Assembly: GCA_008373095.1 (NCBI GenBank)
Contig: RQOP01000039.1
Coordinates: 1 to 47,555, forward strand
Source: SAR202 cluster bacterium
Lineage (GTDB): Bacteria; Chloroflexota; Dehalococcoidia; Lucifugimonadales; UBA826
Direction of reading: 5' to 3'
Length of the DNA stretch: 47,555 nucleotides
A program made the translations under genes and the position numbers. The notes beneath the pieces were generated by a model. The model saw nothing but the letters and a program-made list of their open reading frames with translations. It was not told where the DNA came from and ran no database searches. Of this stretch, positions 9,257 through 17,363 are shown piece after piece. Position 1 is the first letter of the stretch, and each line of letters begins with the position of its first letter.

Positions 9257-10279
9257 GTGTCCTCAAATACAACCTCAAAAACATATTCTTTCCAATCGCC
9301 ACATGATGCTGCGGAGTACTTTCTTGACCAAGGATGGACAGATGGTCTCCCAATTAATATTCCCACTGAAACCGCAGTGGCGAGATTCGTCGAATTTTCT
9401 GGCCGGCCGGGGCAGGACATCATCGGAGTTGAGCCAGTGAAAAACAGGGAGATTACCCTTGAAAAAGTGGCTATAAACGCTGTGATGTCAGGCTGCAAAC
9501 CGGAATATTTTCCGGTACTTTTAGCTGCAGTTGAAGCTTTACTCGAACCGGAATTCAACCTCCATGGCATTACTGCTAGTACCATGGGGGCTGGTATTTT
9601 AACTGTGGTAAGCGGACCGATAGCTAAAGATATCGGAATAAATGGCGGGATTAGTGTTTTTGGACCTGGACATCAAGCAAACGCTACCATTGGACGAGCT
9701 CTTCGATTGTTCGTTATAAATTGCACTGGTTCTAGGTCTGGCGAAATTGACAAAGCAACTCTGGGTCACGCTGGCAAATACACTTGGTGTATTACAGAAA
9801 ATGAGGATTTTAGACCCTGGCCCAACACAAGTGAGGACCGGGGATTCAAAATTGGTTCCAACACAGTGTCAGTGTTTGCTGGGCTTTCCCCTACACAAGT
9901 TAGCAACCATTCTTCTCAAGATCCAGAAAACATTTTAAGGAGCTTTAGAGACGCGCTCTTCGCTGCTGGACCAAATCAAGGAGAAATTGTGATCATTTTT
10001 TGCCCTGAACATGTCCAATCAATTTCGAGAGCCGGTTGGACAAAAAGCCAAGTCAGAGATTTCCTATATGAAACAGCCGTCCGATCAGATACTGAATGGG
10101 GGTTCGGGTCTATACCGCCTGGACCCAAACCATCTGGTTCTGCAATGACCCACTCAGCCTTAACTCCGGATAGTTTTACACTGCTAGTCGCCGGAGGAGC
10201 GGCAGGGGCCTTTTCATCAGTAATTCCTCTGTGGGCTAGTGGAGTAGGTTCAAATTCCGTTACTAAGGAGATAATTTAG
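9257..10279 (+). CDS. Conserved protein of unknown function paired with a UGSC selenoprotein
   Basis: The 340-residue protein starts with GTG, preceded by AAGGTGA five bases upstream. I do not recognise a named domain. It has a mixed alpha/beta look, an N-terminal segment with GWTDGLPINIPTE (26-38), glycine-rich stretches (GAGILTVVSGP and GISVFGPGHQ) and cysteines at C80, C156 and C178, plus one in a later FCPEH stretch. There is no signal peptide. It is followed after 62 nt by the UGSC selenoprotein on the same strand, so a shared pathway or complex is likely. A redox partner or substrate-binding subunit is only inference; the family relation to other UGSC neighbours needs a search. Confidence 0.8.
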   Translation: MSSNTTSKTYSFQSPHDAAEYFLDQGWTDGLPINIPTETAVARFVEFSGRPGQDIIGVEPVKNREITLEKVAINAVMSGCKPEYFPVLLAAVEALLEPEFNLHGITASTMGAGILTVVSGPIAKDIGINGGISVFGPGHQANATIGRALRLFVINCTGSRSGEIDKATLGHAGKYTWCITENEDFRPWPNTSEDRGFKIGSNTVSVFAGLSPTQVSNHSSQDPENILRSFRDALFAAGPNQGEIVIIFCPEHVQSISRAGWTKSQVRDFLYETAVRSDTEWGFGSIPPGPKPSGSAMTHSALTPDSFTLLVAGGAAGAFSSVIPLWASGVGSNSVTKEII

Positions 10280-10341
10280 TAGAAAAACCGATGAATAAAT
10301 ATGAAATTGTTGTATCATAAGCCTATCGAAAGGGGGATATT

Positions 10342-10875
10342 ATGGTAGAAGAAATCAAAGTTTTGGACCCAACAATCAGCACGAGCTCTAAAGACTCTTT
10401 GCTAGCAGTCCGACCGGAATCTTTGAATGGATTAACAGTAGGCTTACTTGCAAACGGTAAAAAGAACTCTGTAGAGATACTTCAATATGTCTATGAAATT
10501 CTTAGAGAAGAACATGGATTAGGTATTTCCATAGAGGACAACAAAGGAAACGCCTCACGACCTTGTCCACCTGATCTTTTAGAAAATTTAGCGAATCAAT
10601 GTGATGTTGTTATAACCGCCTCTGGTGATTGAGGGTCTTGCTCTTCGTGCAGTGTGCACGACGGAATCCAATTTGAGAAAAAAGGGGTACCTGCTGCTGT
10701 AATCTGCACTGAACCTTTTGTAAGCAGTGCTGTAGCTATGTCTAAAATGGGAGGAATACCAGAATTCCCTTTCGCTGTCGTACCTCACCCCTTAGGTAGC
10801 TTGGATGAGACTCTGTTAAAAGAAAGAGCGAAAGAGGTAGCAGAGGACGTCGTCAAAATCCTTCTAGAAGGATAA
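10342..10875 (+). CDS. UGSC family selenoprotein (in-frame TGA read as selenocysteine)
   Basis: Read through the TGA at 10630-10632, this is a 177-residue protein with selenocysteine at position 97 and the motif ASGD-U-GSCSSC, then SVHDGIQFEKKGVP and AAVICTEPF. This fits the UGSC-motif family known from marine selenoprotein surveys. A start at ATG 10342 has a strong AAGGGGGAT site upstream. Reading frame, codon sense and hydrophobic pattern continue unbroken across the TGA to a TAA at 10873-10875. A hairpin just downstream fits the bacterial SECIS layout, and a TCA-anticodon tRNA lies 2.2 kb away. The Sec segment also resembles the U-G-T-C part of GrdB/PrdB reductase selenoproteins, which suggests a redox or reductive-cleavage role, but substrate is unknown. 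A plain nonsense mutation is the alternative, and much less likely. Confidence 0.92.
10645..10661 (+). promoter_or_regulatory. Bacterial SECIS-like hairpin
   Basis: The sequence TCGTGCA-GTG-TGCACGA forms a perfect 7-bp stem with a 3-nt apical loop GTG at 10652-10654. The loop begins 20 nt after the last base of the UGA codon (19 nt between), and its first base is G. Both features are expected for bacterial SECIS elements recognised by SelB. It lies inside the coding region, as in other bacterial selenoprotein genes. Confidence 0.82.
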
Positions 10876-10891
10876 AAGCAAAACAAAATAG

Positions 10892-11701
10892 TCAAACCAT
10901 GTAATTCATATTTTTGACAATTGAAACCCCAAAGTTTTGGTCCCCTTGGATTGATACTTTATGATCAGTCAAAACCTTATCGGGGTCCCATCTGCCGCAA
11001 CTAAGACACATAAAAGTCTCACAGTCCATTTCCAAATAAATTGTTGGTTCTGGTAGATCTGTTACGAGCCGAGCCCTACCCTCTTGAATTTTTATGTTCA
11101 AAATAAAGGAAGACTCACCGTATATCTTGAACCTCACAGAACTTCCTTCCGGGCCCCCCACTTTTTTACCAAATACAAAAGGCATCGCATTATTCATTCT
11201 TTCATACGAATGTTGAGCGGTAATACCTGACAAATTACCTGGCTTTTGAATCGCTCTACGGATATCTTGTTCGTGTACCCAACAATCAAATACTCTGACA
11301 GAAACTTGATCAGCAACATTTCCCTTTCCTATAGGGGAATCGGCCTCAGCAGAGAAATCTAGTTGCCCGTTAAGCTCCTTCAATCTTTCTGAATTAACCT
11401 CTGCGAACTCGCCGAGCAACTCTGCGGGGGTCATTGCGCGCCTGGAAACCACATCTAACTCATTTTTTGCACCTTGCTCATTCTTGATATGAGACATCTT
11501 ACTCAAAGGAATATCCAGCACCTTTCTACCAAGAATACGATGCTCTATACCAACCAAATGAGCTATGCAATCCTTTACAGTCCAAGTGGGGCAATCAGTA
11601 TCAGCTCCCCATTCATCCAAACTCAAAGATGTACATAATTTTTCCAACGATTTCCACTGAGATTTTTGTAATTCGATTAACCTTTCCCTTTCATTAGACA
11701 T
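10892..11701 (-). CDS. DinB/MDMPI-like (mycothiol-dependent maleylpyruvate isomerase family) protein
   Basis: A 269-residue protein with the four-helix metal-binding domain of the maleylpyruvate isomerase N-terminal/DinB superfamily. The family motif CPTWTVKDCIAHLVGIE gives H48, and VFDCWVHEQDIRRA gives D139 and H143; together they match the family's His-(Glu/Asp)-x3-His metal site, with Asp in place of Glu. A C-terminal domain (about 170-269) follows. Members act on small thiols or are of unknown function; mycothiol use cannot be inferred here. It is 12 nt downstream of the EVE gene, in one block with SirB1 and, further up, the selenocysteine tRNA. It converges with the selenoprotein gene across 16 bases. 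Confidence 0.8.
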   Translation of the reverse strand: MSNERERLIELQKSQWKSLEKLCTSLSLDEWGADTDCPTWTVKDCIAHLVGIEHRILGRKVLDIPLSKMSHIKNEQGAKNELDVVSRRAMTPAELLGEFAEVNSERLKELNGQLDFSAEADSPIGKGNVADQVSVRVFDCWVHEQDIRRAIQKPGNLSGITAQHSYERMNNAMPFVFGKKVGGPEGSSVRFKIYGESSFILNIKIQEGRARLVTDLPEPTIYLEMDCETFMCLSCGRWDPDKVLTDHKVSIQGDQNFGVSIVKNMNYMV

Positions 11702-11713
11702 AGGTAATCCAAA

Positions 11714-12190
11714 CTATTCCTTATTTGTCCCCATTCTTACAATGAGATCGAATTCTTGGCTTTTCACAGGTTGAACGGATAACCGAGAGTTCTTTACCAA
11801 CACCATATCCGATAGAGCCGGAATCTTTTTTATCTCCTGAAGCGATATAGGTGTCTCGAACGACAAATCAGCTTTTATATCAACCATAAACCATATCGGA
11901 TTATCCGGATTGCTTTTAGGATCAGGATGTTTGGAGTCAGGGTCCCAAGCGGTAAAATCTGGGTATCCGTTCTTCACAACTACAGCCGTCCCTACGACAG
12001 CAGATGGCTTAGAATTTGAGTGATAAAACAAAACGCCGTCCCCAATTTTGATCTCATCTCTTAATAAATTCCTAGCTTGGTAATTTCGCACGCCATCCCA
12101 TTCCGCTGTCGAACTTTCTTCGTTTTTAAGTTCGTCAAATGAATAGTCGGAAGGTTCGGATTTCATTAACCAATATTTCTTTTCACGCAT
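11714..12190 (-). CDS. EVE domain protein
   Basis: The 158-residue product is an EVE (PUA-like) domain protein, with the signature KYWLMKSEPSDYSFDEL at the N-terminus, WDGVRNYQARN, and GDGVLFYHSN. EVE domains bind modified bases in DNA or RNA. The frame opens upstream at 12241, which would overlap the SirB1 gene by 7 nt, but ATG 12190 is preferred because a GGAGGA ribosome site lies 8 nt before it and family members begin at this point. No partner domain such as HNH or McrB is attached, so a housekeeping or RNA-related role is more likely than restriction. Confidence 0.88.
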   Translation of the reverse strand: MREKKYWLMKSEPSDYSFDELKNEESSTAEWDGVRNYQARNLLRDEIKIGDGVLFYHSNSKPSAVVGTAVVVKNGYPDFTAWDPDSKHPDPKSNPDNPIWFMVDIKADLSFETPISLQEIKKIPALSDMVLVKNSRLSVQPVKSQEFDLIVRMGTNKE

Positions 12191-12234
12191 TCTATTGTCC
12201 TCCGTCACATCAGGGTGAATTATTCGTACATCCC

Positions 12235-13065
12235 CTACCATCTCTTCAAATTCCTCTCTAAAAGTTCCAACACACTGGAAGCTTCAACTGCAGAACGTCC
12301 AACCGGTTCTTTCTCTAGAAATTTCTTCAAATCAATTACTGATTGCTTATGCTGCCCTACTCTGAAACCTATCATTCCCCTGTCCCTGATCTCAAAAACA
12401 TTGTCAGGTTCAAGGCCAACCAAAATGTCTATCACTTCATAAGCTTTTATATTTCTAGAATCATTCAAATATATATATTTCAAATTTCTCAAAAGTCTTG
12501 AAATTATATATCTGTTATCCACTGGGGACAGGTATCGATCATCCCAGGCAAGGGCTTTAGAGGCACGACTGTCAAACATAGCCATGCATTCTTCTTTATT
12601 CACCACTATACCCTTGTTGAAAACGTCTACATAGTATTTCTCAGATTCATCGTATGCACCGACCAAGAAATGCCCAGGCATCCCAATCCCCTCCACTATA
12701 ATTCCTAGGCGTGAGGCTAACTCCATGTATAAAATAGCCAATGTGATTGGTATTCCTTTGCGCCTGTTCAATACTTCGTTTATAAAACTGTTTTTAGGGT
12801 CGTAATAATTGTCAACATCTCCCGAGAATCCGAGTTCAAAAAAAAGATATTCACTTATTTCATTCAGCTTTTCCAAGATAGGTGAATCCTTCTTCAATCT
12901 ACTGACCAAAACTGAATGTAACTGATTAAAAGAATCCAGTTCATCTTGAATATCCAAGTCTTCGTATTCCAACCAAGATACTATTAGGGCTAAGGTTGCC
13001 AAACTAGATGGTGTTTTATTCAACTCCGATTGAATTGATAAAAGTAATGTCAAAGCTTCACCCAC
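12235..13065 (-). CDS. SirB1 family (transglutaminase-like) protein
   Basis: The 276-residue protein has the SirB1/YchA transglutaminase-like domain in its N-terminal two thirds: NRRKGIPITLAILYMELASRLG, GIGMPGHFLVG and YYVDVFNKG. The last part (about 185-270) resembles tetratricopeptide helices (LEPDNVFEIRDRGMIGFRVG). Family members lack the full transglutaminase triad and their biological function is uncertain. The gene begins 30 nt downstream of the selenocysteine tRNA on the same strand, so it could be co-transcribed with it. It overlaps or abuts the EVE gene depending on the start chosen there. Confidence 0.85.
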   Translation of the reverse strand: MGEALTLLLSIQSELNKTPSSLATLALIVSWLEYEDLDIQDELDSFNQLHSVLVSRLKKDSPILEKLNEISEYLFFELGFSGDVDNYYDPKNSFINEVLNRRKGIPITLAILYMELASRLGIIVEGIGMPGHFLVGAYDESEKYYVDVFNKGIVVNKEECMAMFDSRASKALAWDDRYLSPVDNRYIISRLLRNLKYIYLNDSRNIKAYEVIDILVGLEPDNVFEIRDRGMIGFRVGQHKQSVIDLKKFLEKEPVGRSAVEASSVLELLERNLKRW

Positions 13066-13095
13066 TATTTACCCTGAATACATGTGTCAGCAGTT

Positions 13096-13193
13096 TGGCG
13101 GGAGCGCGAGGGAGTCGAACCCACCGCACCAATCGAAGGATTGCTGCCAACGGAGTTGAAGTCCGCAGAGACCACCAGGCCTCATCCGCTCCC
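13096..13193 (-). tRNA. selC: tRNA-Sec (selenocysteine, anticodon TCA)
   Basis: A 98-nt tRNA is read on the reverse strand. Its acceptor GGGAGCG pairs with CGCTCCC (an eighth position is G-G), followed by discriminator G and an encoded CCA. The D arm GAGGCC-TGGT-GGTCTC has six pairs and a 4-nt loop. The anticodon stem GCGGA/TCCGT closes loop CTTCAAC, with TCA at 13157-13159. The long variable arm GCAGCAATC-CTTC-GATTGGTGC and T loop TTCGACT follow. The extended D stem, long variable arm and UCA anticodon are diagnostic for selC. The T stem has a T-T mismatch. It sits 41 nt downstream of the trxA stop; no strong promoter is visible in the gap, so read-through from trxA is possible. Confidence 0.95.
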
Positions 13194-13234
13194 AAGTTAA
13201 GCTTTTTTACGAGAAACCGGAACTTCGGTTGAAA

Positions 13235-13564
13235 TTAACCAGCGAGAGCCTCGTCAATTTTCTTTTGAATTATTGACTTCGGAACAGCTCCGACTATCTG
13301 ATCCACCGGTTTACCATCGCTAAAAATTAGGAGCGCAGGTATTCCCCGAATATTGTAGTTCATTGATGTCTGAGCGTTACTATCAACATCCAACTTACCA
13401 ACTTTAATTTTACCTTCGTACTCATCGGCTATCTGCTGAACAACTGGCGCGATCATTTTGCATGGCTGGCACCAATCCGCCCAAAAATCAATTAATACCG
13501 GCACGTCCGAATTTAGCACCTCTTCCTGAAAATTACTGTCTGTTATCTCAACAGTGTCTGCCAT
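13235..13564 (-). CDS. trxA: Thioredoxin
   Basis: A 109-residue thioredoxin of normal length. The active site is WCQPC (C32, C35) rather than the standard WCGPC, and the cis-proline is P76 in GIPALLIF. It acts as a general cytoplasmic disulfide reductant, reduced by thioredoxin reductase, which is not in the window. The Gly-to-Gln change between the cysteines would be expected to alter redox potential. It lies just upstream of the selenocysteine tRNA on the same strand; a weak hairpin (AACCG-AAGTTC-CGGTT) follows the stop but has no U tract. Confidence 0.92.
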   Translation of the reverse strand: MADTVEITDSNFQEEVLNSDVPVLIDFWADWCQPCKMIAPVVQQIADEYEGKIKVGKLDVDSNAQTSMNYNIRGIPALLIFSDGKPVDQIVGAVPKSIIQKKIDEALAG

Positions 13565-13623
13565 AACATCTACTCCTTGACATTAATCCCTTGTGTGACG
13601 GATCTGGCTTATGGGTTTTGTAG

Positions 13624-14184
13624 TTAGTCTCTGTCCTTCCAGTAGTCGACGAAGTCTACGGGTATATATTCAACTTCGTCCCAAAATATTGTACCTAAAA
13701 TTAATCCTTTTGGCACATCGAACACCAAACTTCCAGAAACCTGAAACCCTCTCGCCAACTCTATTTCTCCCCATAGTACTGGGGTTATCTCTACAGCGTC
13801 AGGGCCTGCTTCCAAGGTTCCAGATATTTCTCGAGATCGCTCAAATGGGTCAATTGCCTTTGCTTTCTTCCCCCTCCGATCGCCCAATGTGGCAGCCTCG
13901 GGATCTACTGATATTGGTATAACCGTGCTGCTGCGATTGACTATTGTTGTATTTACAATCGCTAATTTTCTGTTCGAGGCACTGGGGGTAATAATCCTTG
14001 TGACTCCACTCTCAGTATAAAAAGCTTTAGAGACAACCTGTGGCTTTGAGGCATGTACTTCAAGGTTCCTTCCGCTAGCACCTAAATCTAACTCTTCAGA
14101 GTTACAGGCAGTGAGCAAAACAGTAAGAATAATTACTGCAAACAGGGTAGTAAATTTTGTCCTAGAATTAATTAAAGTATTCAT
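13624..14184 (-). CDS. Lipoprotein of unknown function
   Basis: The 186-residue product starts with a positively charged and hydrophobic leader ending in the lipobox LTAC, with C27 as the acylated residue, so it is a membrane-anchored lipoprotein. The mature part looks like a single beta-rich domain (RKLAIVNTTIVNRSSTVIPISVD and EVEYIPVDFVDYW), in the style of extracellular DUF4352-like immunoglobulin folds, but I cannot name the family. It lies between thioredoxin and the cysteine desulfurase on the same strand, spaced about 60 nt from each. Confidence 0.75.
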   Translation of the reverse strand: MNTLINSRTKFTTLFAVIILTVLLTACNSEELDLGASGRNLEVHASKPQVVSKAFYTESGVTRIITPSASNRKLAIVNTTIVNRSSTVIPISVDPEAATLGDRRGKKAKAIDPFERSREISGTLEAGPDAVEITPVLWGEIELARGFQVSGSLVFDVPKGLILGTIFWDEVEYIPVDFVDYWKDRD

Positions 14185-14250
14185 CGCTTGCTAAGTTTAA
14201 ATATGTCATGAGTAGTGAAAATTAACCTTCACAATTTATCACATCGTATG

Positions 14251-15447
14251 TCACGAATGGGTAGATAAGGAAGGCATATCCCGCAGTTTTTCTACGAGAT
14301 TCGGAAGGACATCCAACAAATAATCAACATCTGCATCTGTGTTATCTCTACCTAAGGTGATCCGAAGGGTTCCTTGTGCTAATTCCGCAGAATGTCCTAT
14401 GGCAATCAAAACGTGTGATGGTTCTAGGGATGCCGACGAACAGGCGCTTCCGCTTGAAGCGCAGATACCTGCAAAATCCAACCCCAGTAGCACTGGCTCC
14501 CCTTCTACGCCGTGGAACGACACGCTCACATTGTTGGAGAGACGATCCACAAGATGACCATTGATCCTGACATCTTCGACTTTTTCCTGCAGAGCTCTGA
14601 TAATCCTGTCTCGTTTCTTTGAAAGGGCACTTTGCAATTCTTCTCTTTCTCCATCAGCTAATTCAAGAGCTTTAGCTAGACCAACTATTCCAGCCACATT
14701 TTCGGTACCGGATCGATGTTGACGCTCCTGTCCTCCTCCCATCATCAAGGGCTCAAATGGTGTTCCTCTTTTCAAATATAAAACTCCAACCCCTCTTGGG
14801 CCGTAGAATTTATGAGCAGAAACACTTAGCATATCAACCCCTAAATCTTTTAAATTTATTTCAAGGGAACCCGCTGCCTGCACTGCATCACTGTGAACTA
14901 AAATGGTCTTGTTCTTTTCCACTGCCAATTCTTTCACAGCTTTAGAAATATCTTTTATTGGCTGAATTGTTCCTATCTCGTTATTAGCCATCATGACACT
15001 AACCAGAATGGTCTCTTCTTTTATCGCATTCAAAACGTCCACAGCAGACACTCGCCCATCCCTGTCAACCGGCAGATATGTCACCTCAAACCCAAATTGC
15101 TCCATCTGCTGGCAAGTATGTAAAACTGCATGATGTTCAATTTGGGTTGTTATTATGTGAGTGCCAAGGTTACGCAAGGCTAATGCAGCGCCCTTAATAG
15201 CGGCGTTATCAGACTCTGTACCACCACTAGTGAACATTATTTCACTGGTTCTTGACCCTAGTATGCGAGCGACCGACTCTCGTGATTCGTCTACTGCTTT
15301 TCGTGCTTCCTGCGCCAAAGTGTAAATACTAGAGGGATTCCCATAGCTAGACTGCATGTATGGCAACATAGCATCTAACACTTCAGGTCTCATTTGTGTA
15401 GTTGCAGCATGATCAAAATAAATCATTTTATTTTCAGACTGTGACAT
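14251..15447 (-). CDS. Cysteine desulfurase (IscS/NifS type)
   Basis: The 398-residue PLP enzyme takes sulfur from cysteine to feed Fe-S cluster and tRNA thiolation pathways. It has YFDHAATT near the N-terminus, the PLP lysine K213 in [12 protein letters not shown], and the catalytic cysteine C336 in [17 protein letters not shown], a long flexible loop of group I IscS/NifS. No IscU, IscR or MnmA gene is adjacent, so the downstream acceptor is unclear. Such enzymes can also release selenium from selenocysteine. It is the first gene of the reverse-strand block that includes trxA and the selenocysteine tRNA; this link is suggestive only. Confidence 0.92.
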   Translation of the reverse strand: MSQSENKMIYFDHAATTQMRPEVLDAMLPYMQSSYGNPSSIYTLAQEARKAVDESRESVARILGSRTSEIMFTSGGTESDNAAIKGAALALRNLGTHIITTQIEHHAVLHTCQQMEQFGFEVTYLPVDRDGRVSAVDVLNAIKEETILVSVMMANNEIGTIQPIKDISKAVKELAVEKNKTILVHSDAVQAAGSLEINLKDLGVDMLSVSAHKFYGPRGVGVLYLKRGTPFEPLMMGGGQERQHRSGTENVAGIVGLAKALELADGEREELQSALSKKRDRIIRALQEKVEDVRINGHLVDRLSNNVSVSFHGVEGEPVLLGLDFAGICASSGSACSSASLEPSHVLIAIGHSAELAQGTLRITLGRDNTDADVDYLLDVLPNLVEKLRDMPSLSTHS

Positions 15448-15682
15448 AAAAATAACCCTACTGAATTACATCAAAACTAACTTCCTAAATATTAGCACGT
15501 GGACGGGTGAAAATAAGCTGTTAAGGGGGTTACAAAATACGATTTTAATGAGATTGTTAATAGGAAAGAGTTTAAAATATGCTTGAACACTAGGGTTGGT
15601 TGAATTAGTATTCCTCAGTTCTATTTTCCCGAGACACTGATTCAAGGTAACATTTGAAGCTCTGAAATTAAGGAATGGCCGA

Positions 15683-16651
15683 TTGATTGATGCAATAGAC
15701 ATAACCAAGTTTTATGGCGATTTCCCAGCTGTAACCGGCCTAAGCTTTTCAGTAGAGCAAGGGGAAATCCTTGGATTCCTAGGCCCAAACGGTGCGGGCA
15801 AGTCGACAACAATGAAAATCCTGACCGGATTTATTCCTCCTTCATCCGGAACGGCAAAAATTGCTGGCTACGACATAGTCGAGCAATCCCTACAGGCAAG
15901 AAAACATATCGGATATCTGCCCGAGACTGTCCCTCTGTATGAAGACATGGCAGTCAGTGATTATTTAACGTTTATGGGTCAGATACGAGGAATGTCTTCG
16001 TCTCAAGTAAAAACCAGGATAGATGAAGTAGTTCAACTTTGTAGACTGGAAGAATATAAAGACACCATAATTGGAAAACTTTCGAAAGGGTATCGACAAA
16101 GGGTCGGAATATCACAGGCGATATTACATGAGCCTGATGTCTTGGTATTAGATGAACCAACCATAGGAATCGACCCGATACAAGTTGTTGAGACGAGACA
16201 ATTAATAAAAGATCTTGGAGAGGATCACACTCTGATACTGAGCTCCCACATTCTGCCGGAAGTCAGCATGATTTGCGACAGGGTGATAATAATACACGAG
16301 GGCCAAATCGTCGCAGTAGATGATCCTACCAATTTAGGGACAAACCTTGCCGGAGTTGAAAGAGTTGAACTGGAAGTTAAAGGGCCCAATAGAGAAATAA
16401 TGCCAGCCTTAGAATTGATAGGTGGGGTTCAAGTAATTGAAAGAGTGCCAGTCACGGGTGGTGCATACCACAGGTACCAGATTACAGTTGATATGGGAAA
16501 AGACCTAAGGCATGAACTTGCGACCATGGTCGTAAATAGTGGGTGGGAACTTTTAAAACTGCAATCACTCGGTATGTCATTAGAAGAAATTTTTCTGAGA
16601 TTAACCATTGAGGAAGAACAATTACCGAATCCAACGGGGGAAATGTCTTGA
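15683..16651 (+). CDS. ABC transporter ATP-binding protein (GldA-like)
   Basis: A 322-residue ATPase with Walker A GPNGAGKST at 34-42, signature LSKGYRQRVG at 133-142 and Walker B VLVLDEPT at 153-160. The C-terminal extension and overall order of genes resemble GldA and related ABC-2 exporters. The start is TTG at 15683, with AAGGAA 8 nt upstream; an in-frame ATG is not available. It begins a four-gene unit (ATPase, permease, GldG-like, DUF4340) in which genes overlap or nearly abut. The 235-nt divergent region upstream towards the cysteine desulfurase showed no convincing promoter or small gene. Confidence 0.9.
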   Translation: MIDAIDITKFYGDFPAVTGLSFSVEQGEILGFLGPNGAGKSTTMKILTGFIPPSSGTAKIAGYDIVEQSLQARKHIGYLPETVPLYEDMAVSDYLTFMGQIRGMSSSQVKTRIDEVVQLCRLEEYKDTIIGKLSKGYRQRVGISQAILHEPDVLVLDEPTIGIDPIQVVETRQLIKDLGEDHTLILSSHILPEVSMICDRVIIIHEGQIVAVDDPTNLGTNLAGVERVELEVKGPNREIMPALELIGGVQVIERVPVTGGAYHRYQITVDMGKDLRHELATMVVNSGWELLKLQSLGMSLEEIFLRLTIEEEQLPNPTGEMS

Positions 16652-17361
16652 CCAACTTATTGGCTATTACCCTCAAAGAGACAAAAGCTTATTTTTCGAC
16701 TCCATCAGCTTACATCGTGGGAGCTATGTTCCTTGTTTTAACCGGAGTATTTTTTGTCTTTGATGTCAGTAAGCCATTTGCGGAGGCTGGAGTTAGAGGA
16801 CTTTCAGATTGGGCCAGTTTCTTTATTGTTTTCTTGGCACCGCTAATTACAATGAAACTTCTCGCTGAGGAACAAAAATTAGGTACATTAGAACTATTAT
16901 TAACTTCCCCAGTGCGGGAATGGGAAGTGGTGTTAGGGAAATACTTGGCCAGTCTTTTGATGCTTTTGGCGATTCAATCTGTGACTCTCTACTATGTTTT
17001 CATAGTTTATTTTTTCGGCAACCCGGACACCGGACCTGTAATCAGCGCGTACATAGGGTTGGTACTCCATGGTGCTGCAGCGTTGGCAATAGGCATGTTA
17101 GGTTCGTCTTTATCAGGAAACCAAATTGTATCAGCTGTAGTGGCGACCGCTATATTGCTCATATTTTCTTTCATTAATCGAGTGTCATCCTTAGTCGATG
17201 GCTCCGTAGCGGAATTCATAAGTGCATTATCAATGAATGCGAGACTATCGGATTTTAGCCGAGGAGTTATTGATCTAAGTCACGTAGTCTACTTTCTAAG
17301 TATCGTAGGAATCTTTTTATTCCTTTCTATAAGGTCACTCGAAACCAGGAGGTGGAGATAA
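16648..17361 (+). CDS. ABC-2 type permease (GldF-like)
   Basis: The 237-residue membrane protein has six hydrophobic segments, and motif KETKAYFSTPSAYIVGA at the N-terminus, with EEQKLGTLELLLTSPV in the first cytosolic loop as in GldF/NosY-type permeases. It starts with TTG overlapping the ATPase stop (TTGA), so translation of the two is coupled. It is expected to form the channel for the GldA-like ATPase. The gliding machinery name comes from Bacteroidota; most other bacteria with this set do not glide and the substrate is unknown. Confidence 0.88.
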   Translation: MTNLLAITLKETKAYFSTPSAYIVGAMFLVLTGVFFVFDVSKPFAEAGVRGLSDWASFFIVFLAPLITMKLLAEEQKLGTLELLLTSPVREWEVVLGKYLASLLMLLAIQSVTLYYVFIVYFFGNPDTGPVISAYIGLVLHGAAALAIGMLGSSLSGNQIVSAVVATAILLIFSFINRVSSLVDGSVAEFISALSMNARLSDFSRGVIDLSHVVYFLSIVGIFLFLSIRSLETRRWR

Positions 17362-17363
17362 AA

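Noticed and set aside
10342-10632. Truncated 96-residue gene plus a separate 73-residue fragment, as a pseudogene
   Set aside because: The TGA coincides with the Sec column of the UGSC motif, the frame continues without shift, a SECIS-like hairpin follows and tRNA-Sec is present nearby.
13194-13234. Intrinsic terminator between trxA and tRNA-Sec
   Set aside because: The AACCG/CGGTT stem is short and is followed by TCTCG rather than a U run.
15466-15708. 80-residue frame in the divergent gap before the ABC ATPase
   Set aside because: It overlaps the ATPase start region, shows no family features, and lacks a good ribosome site.
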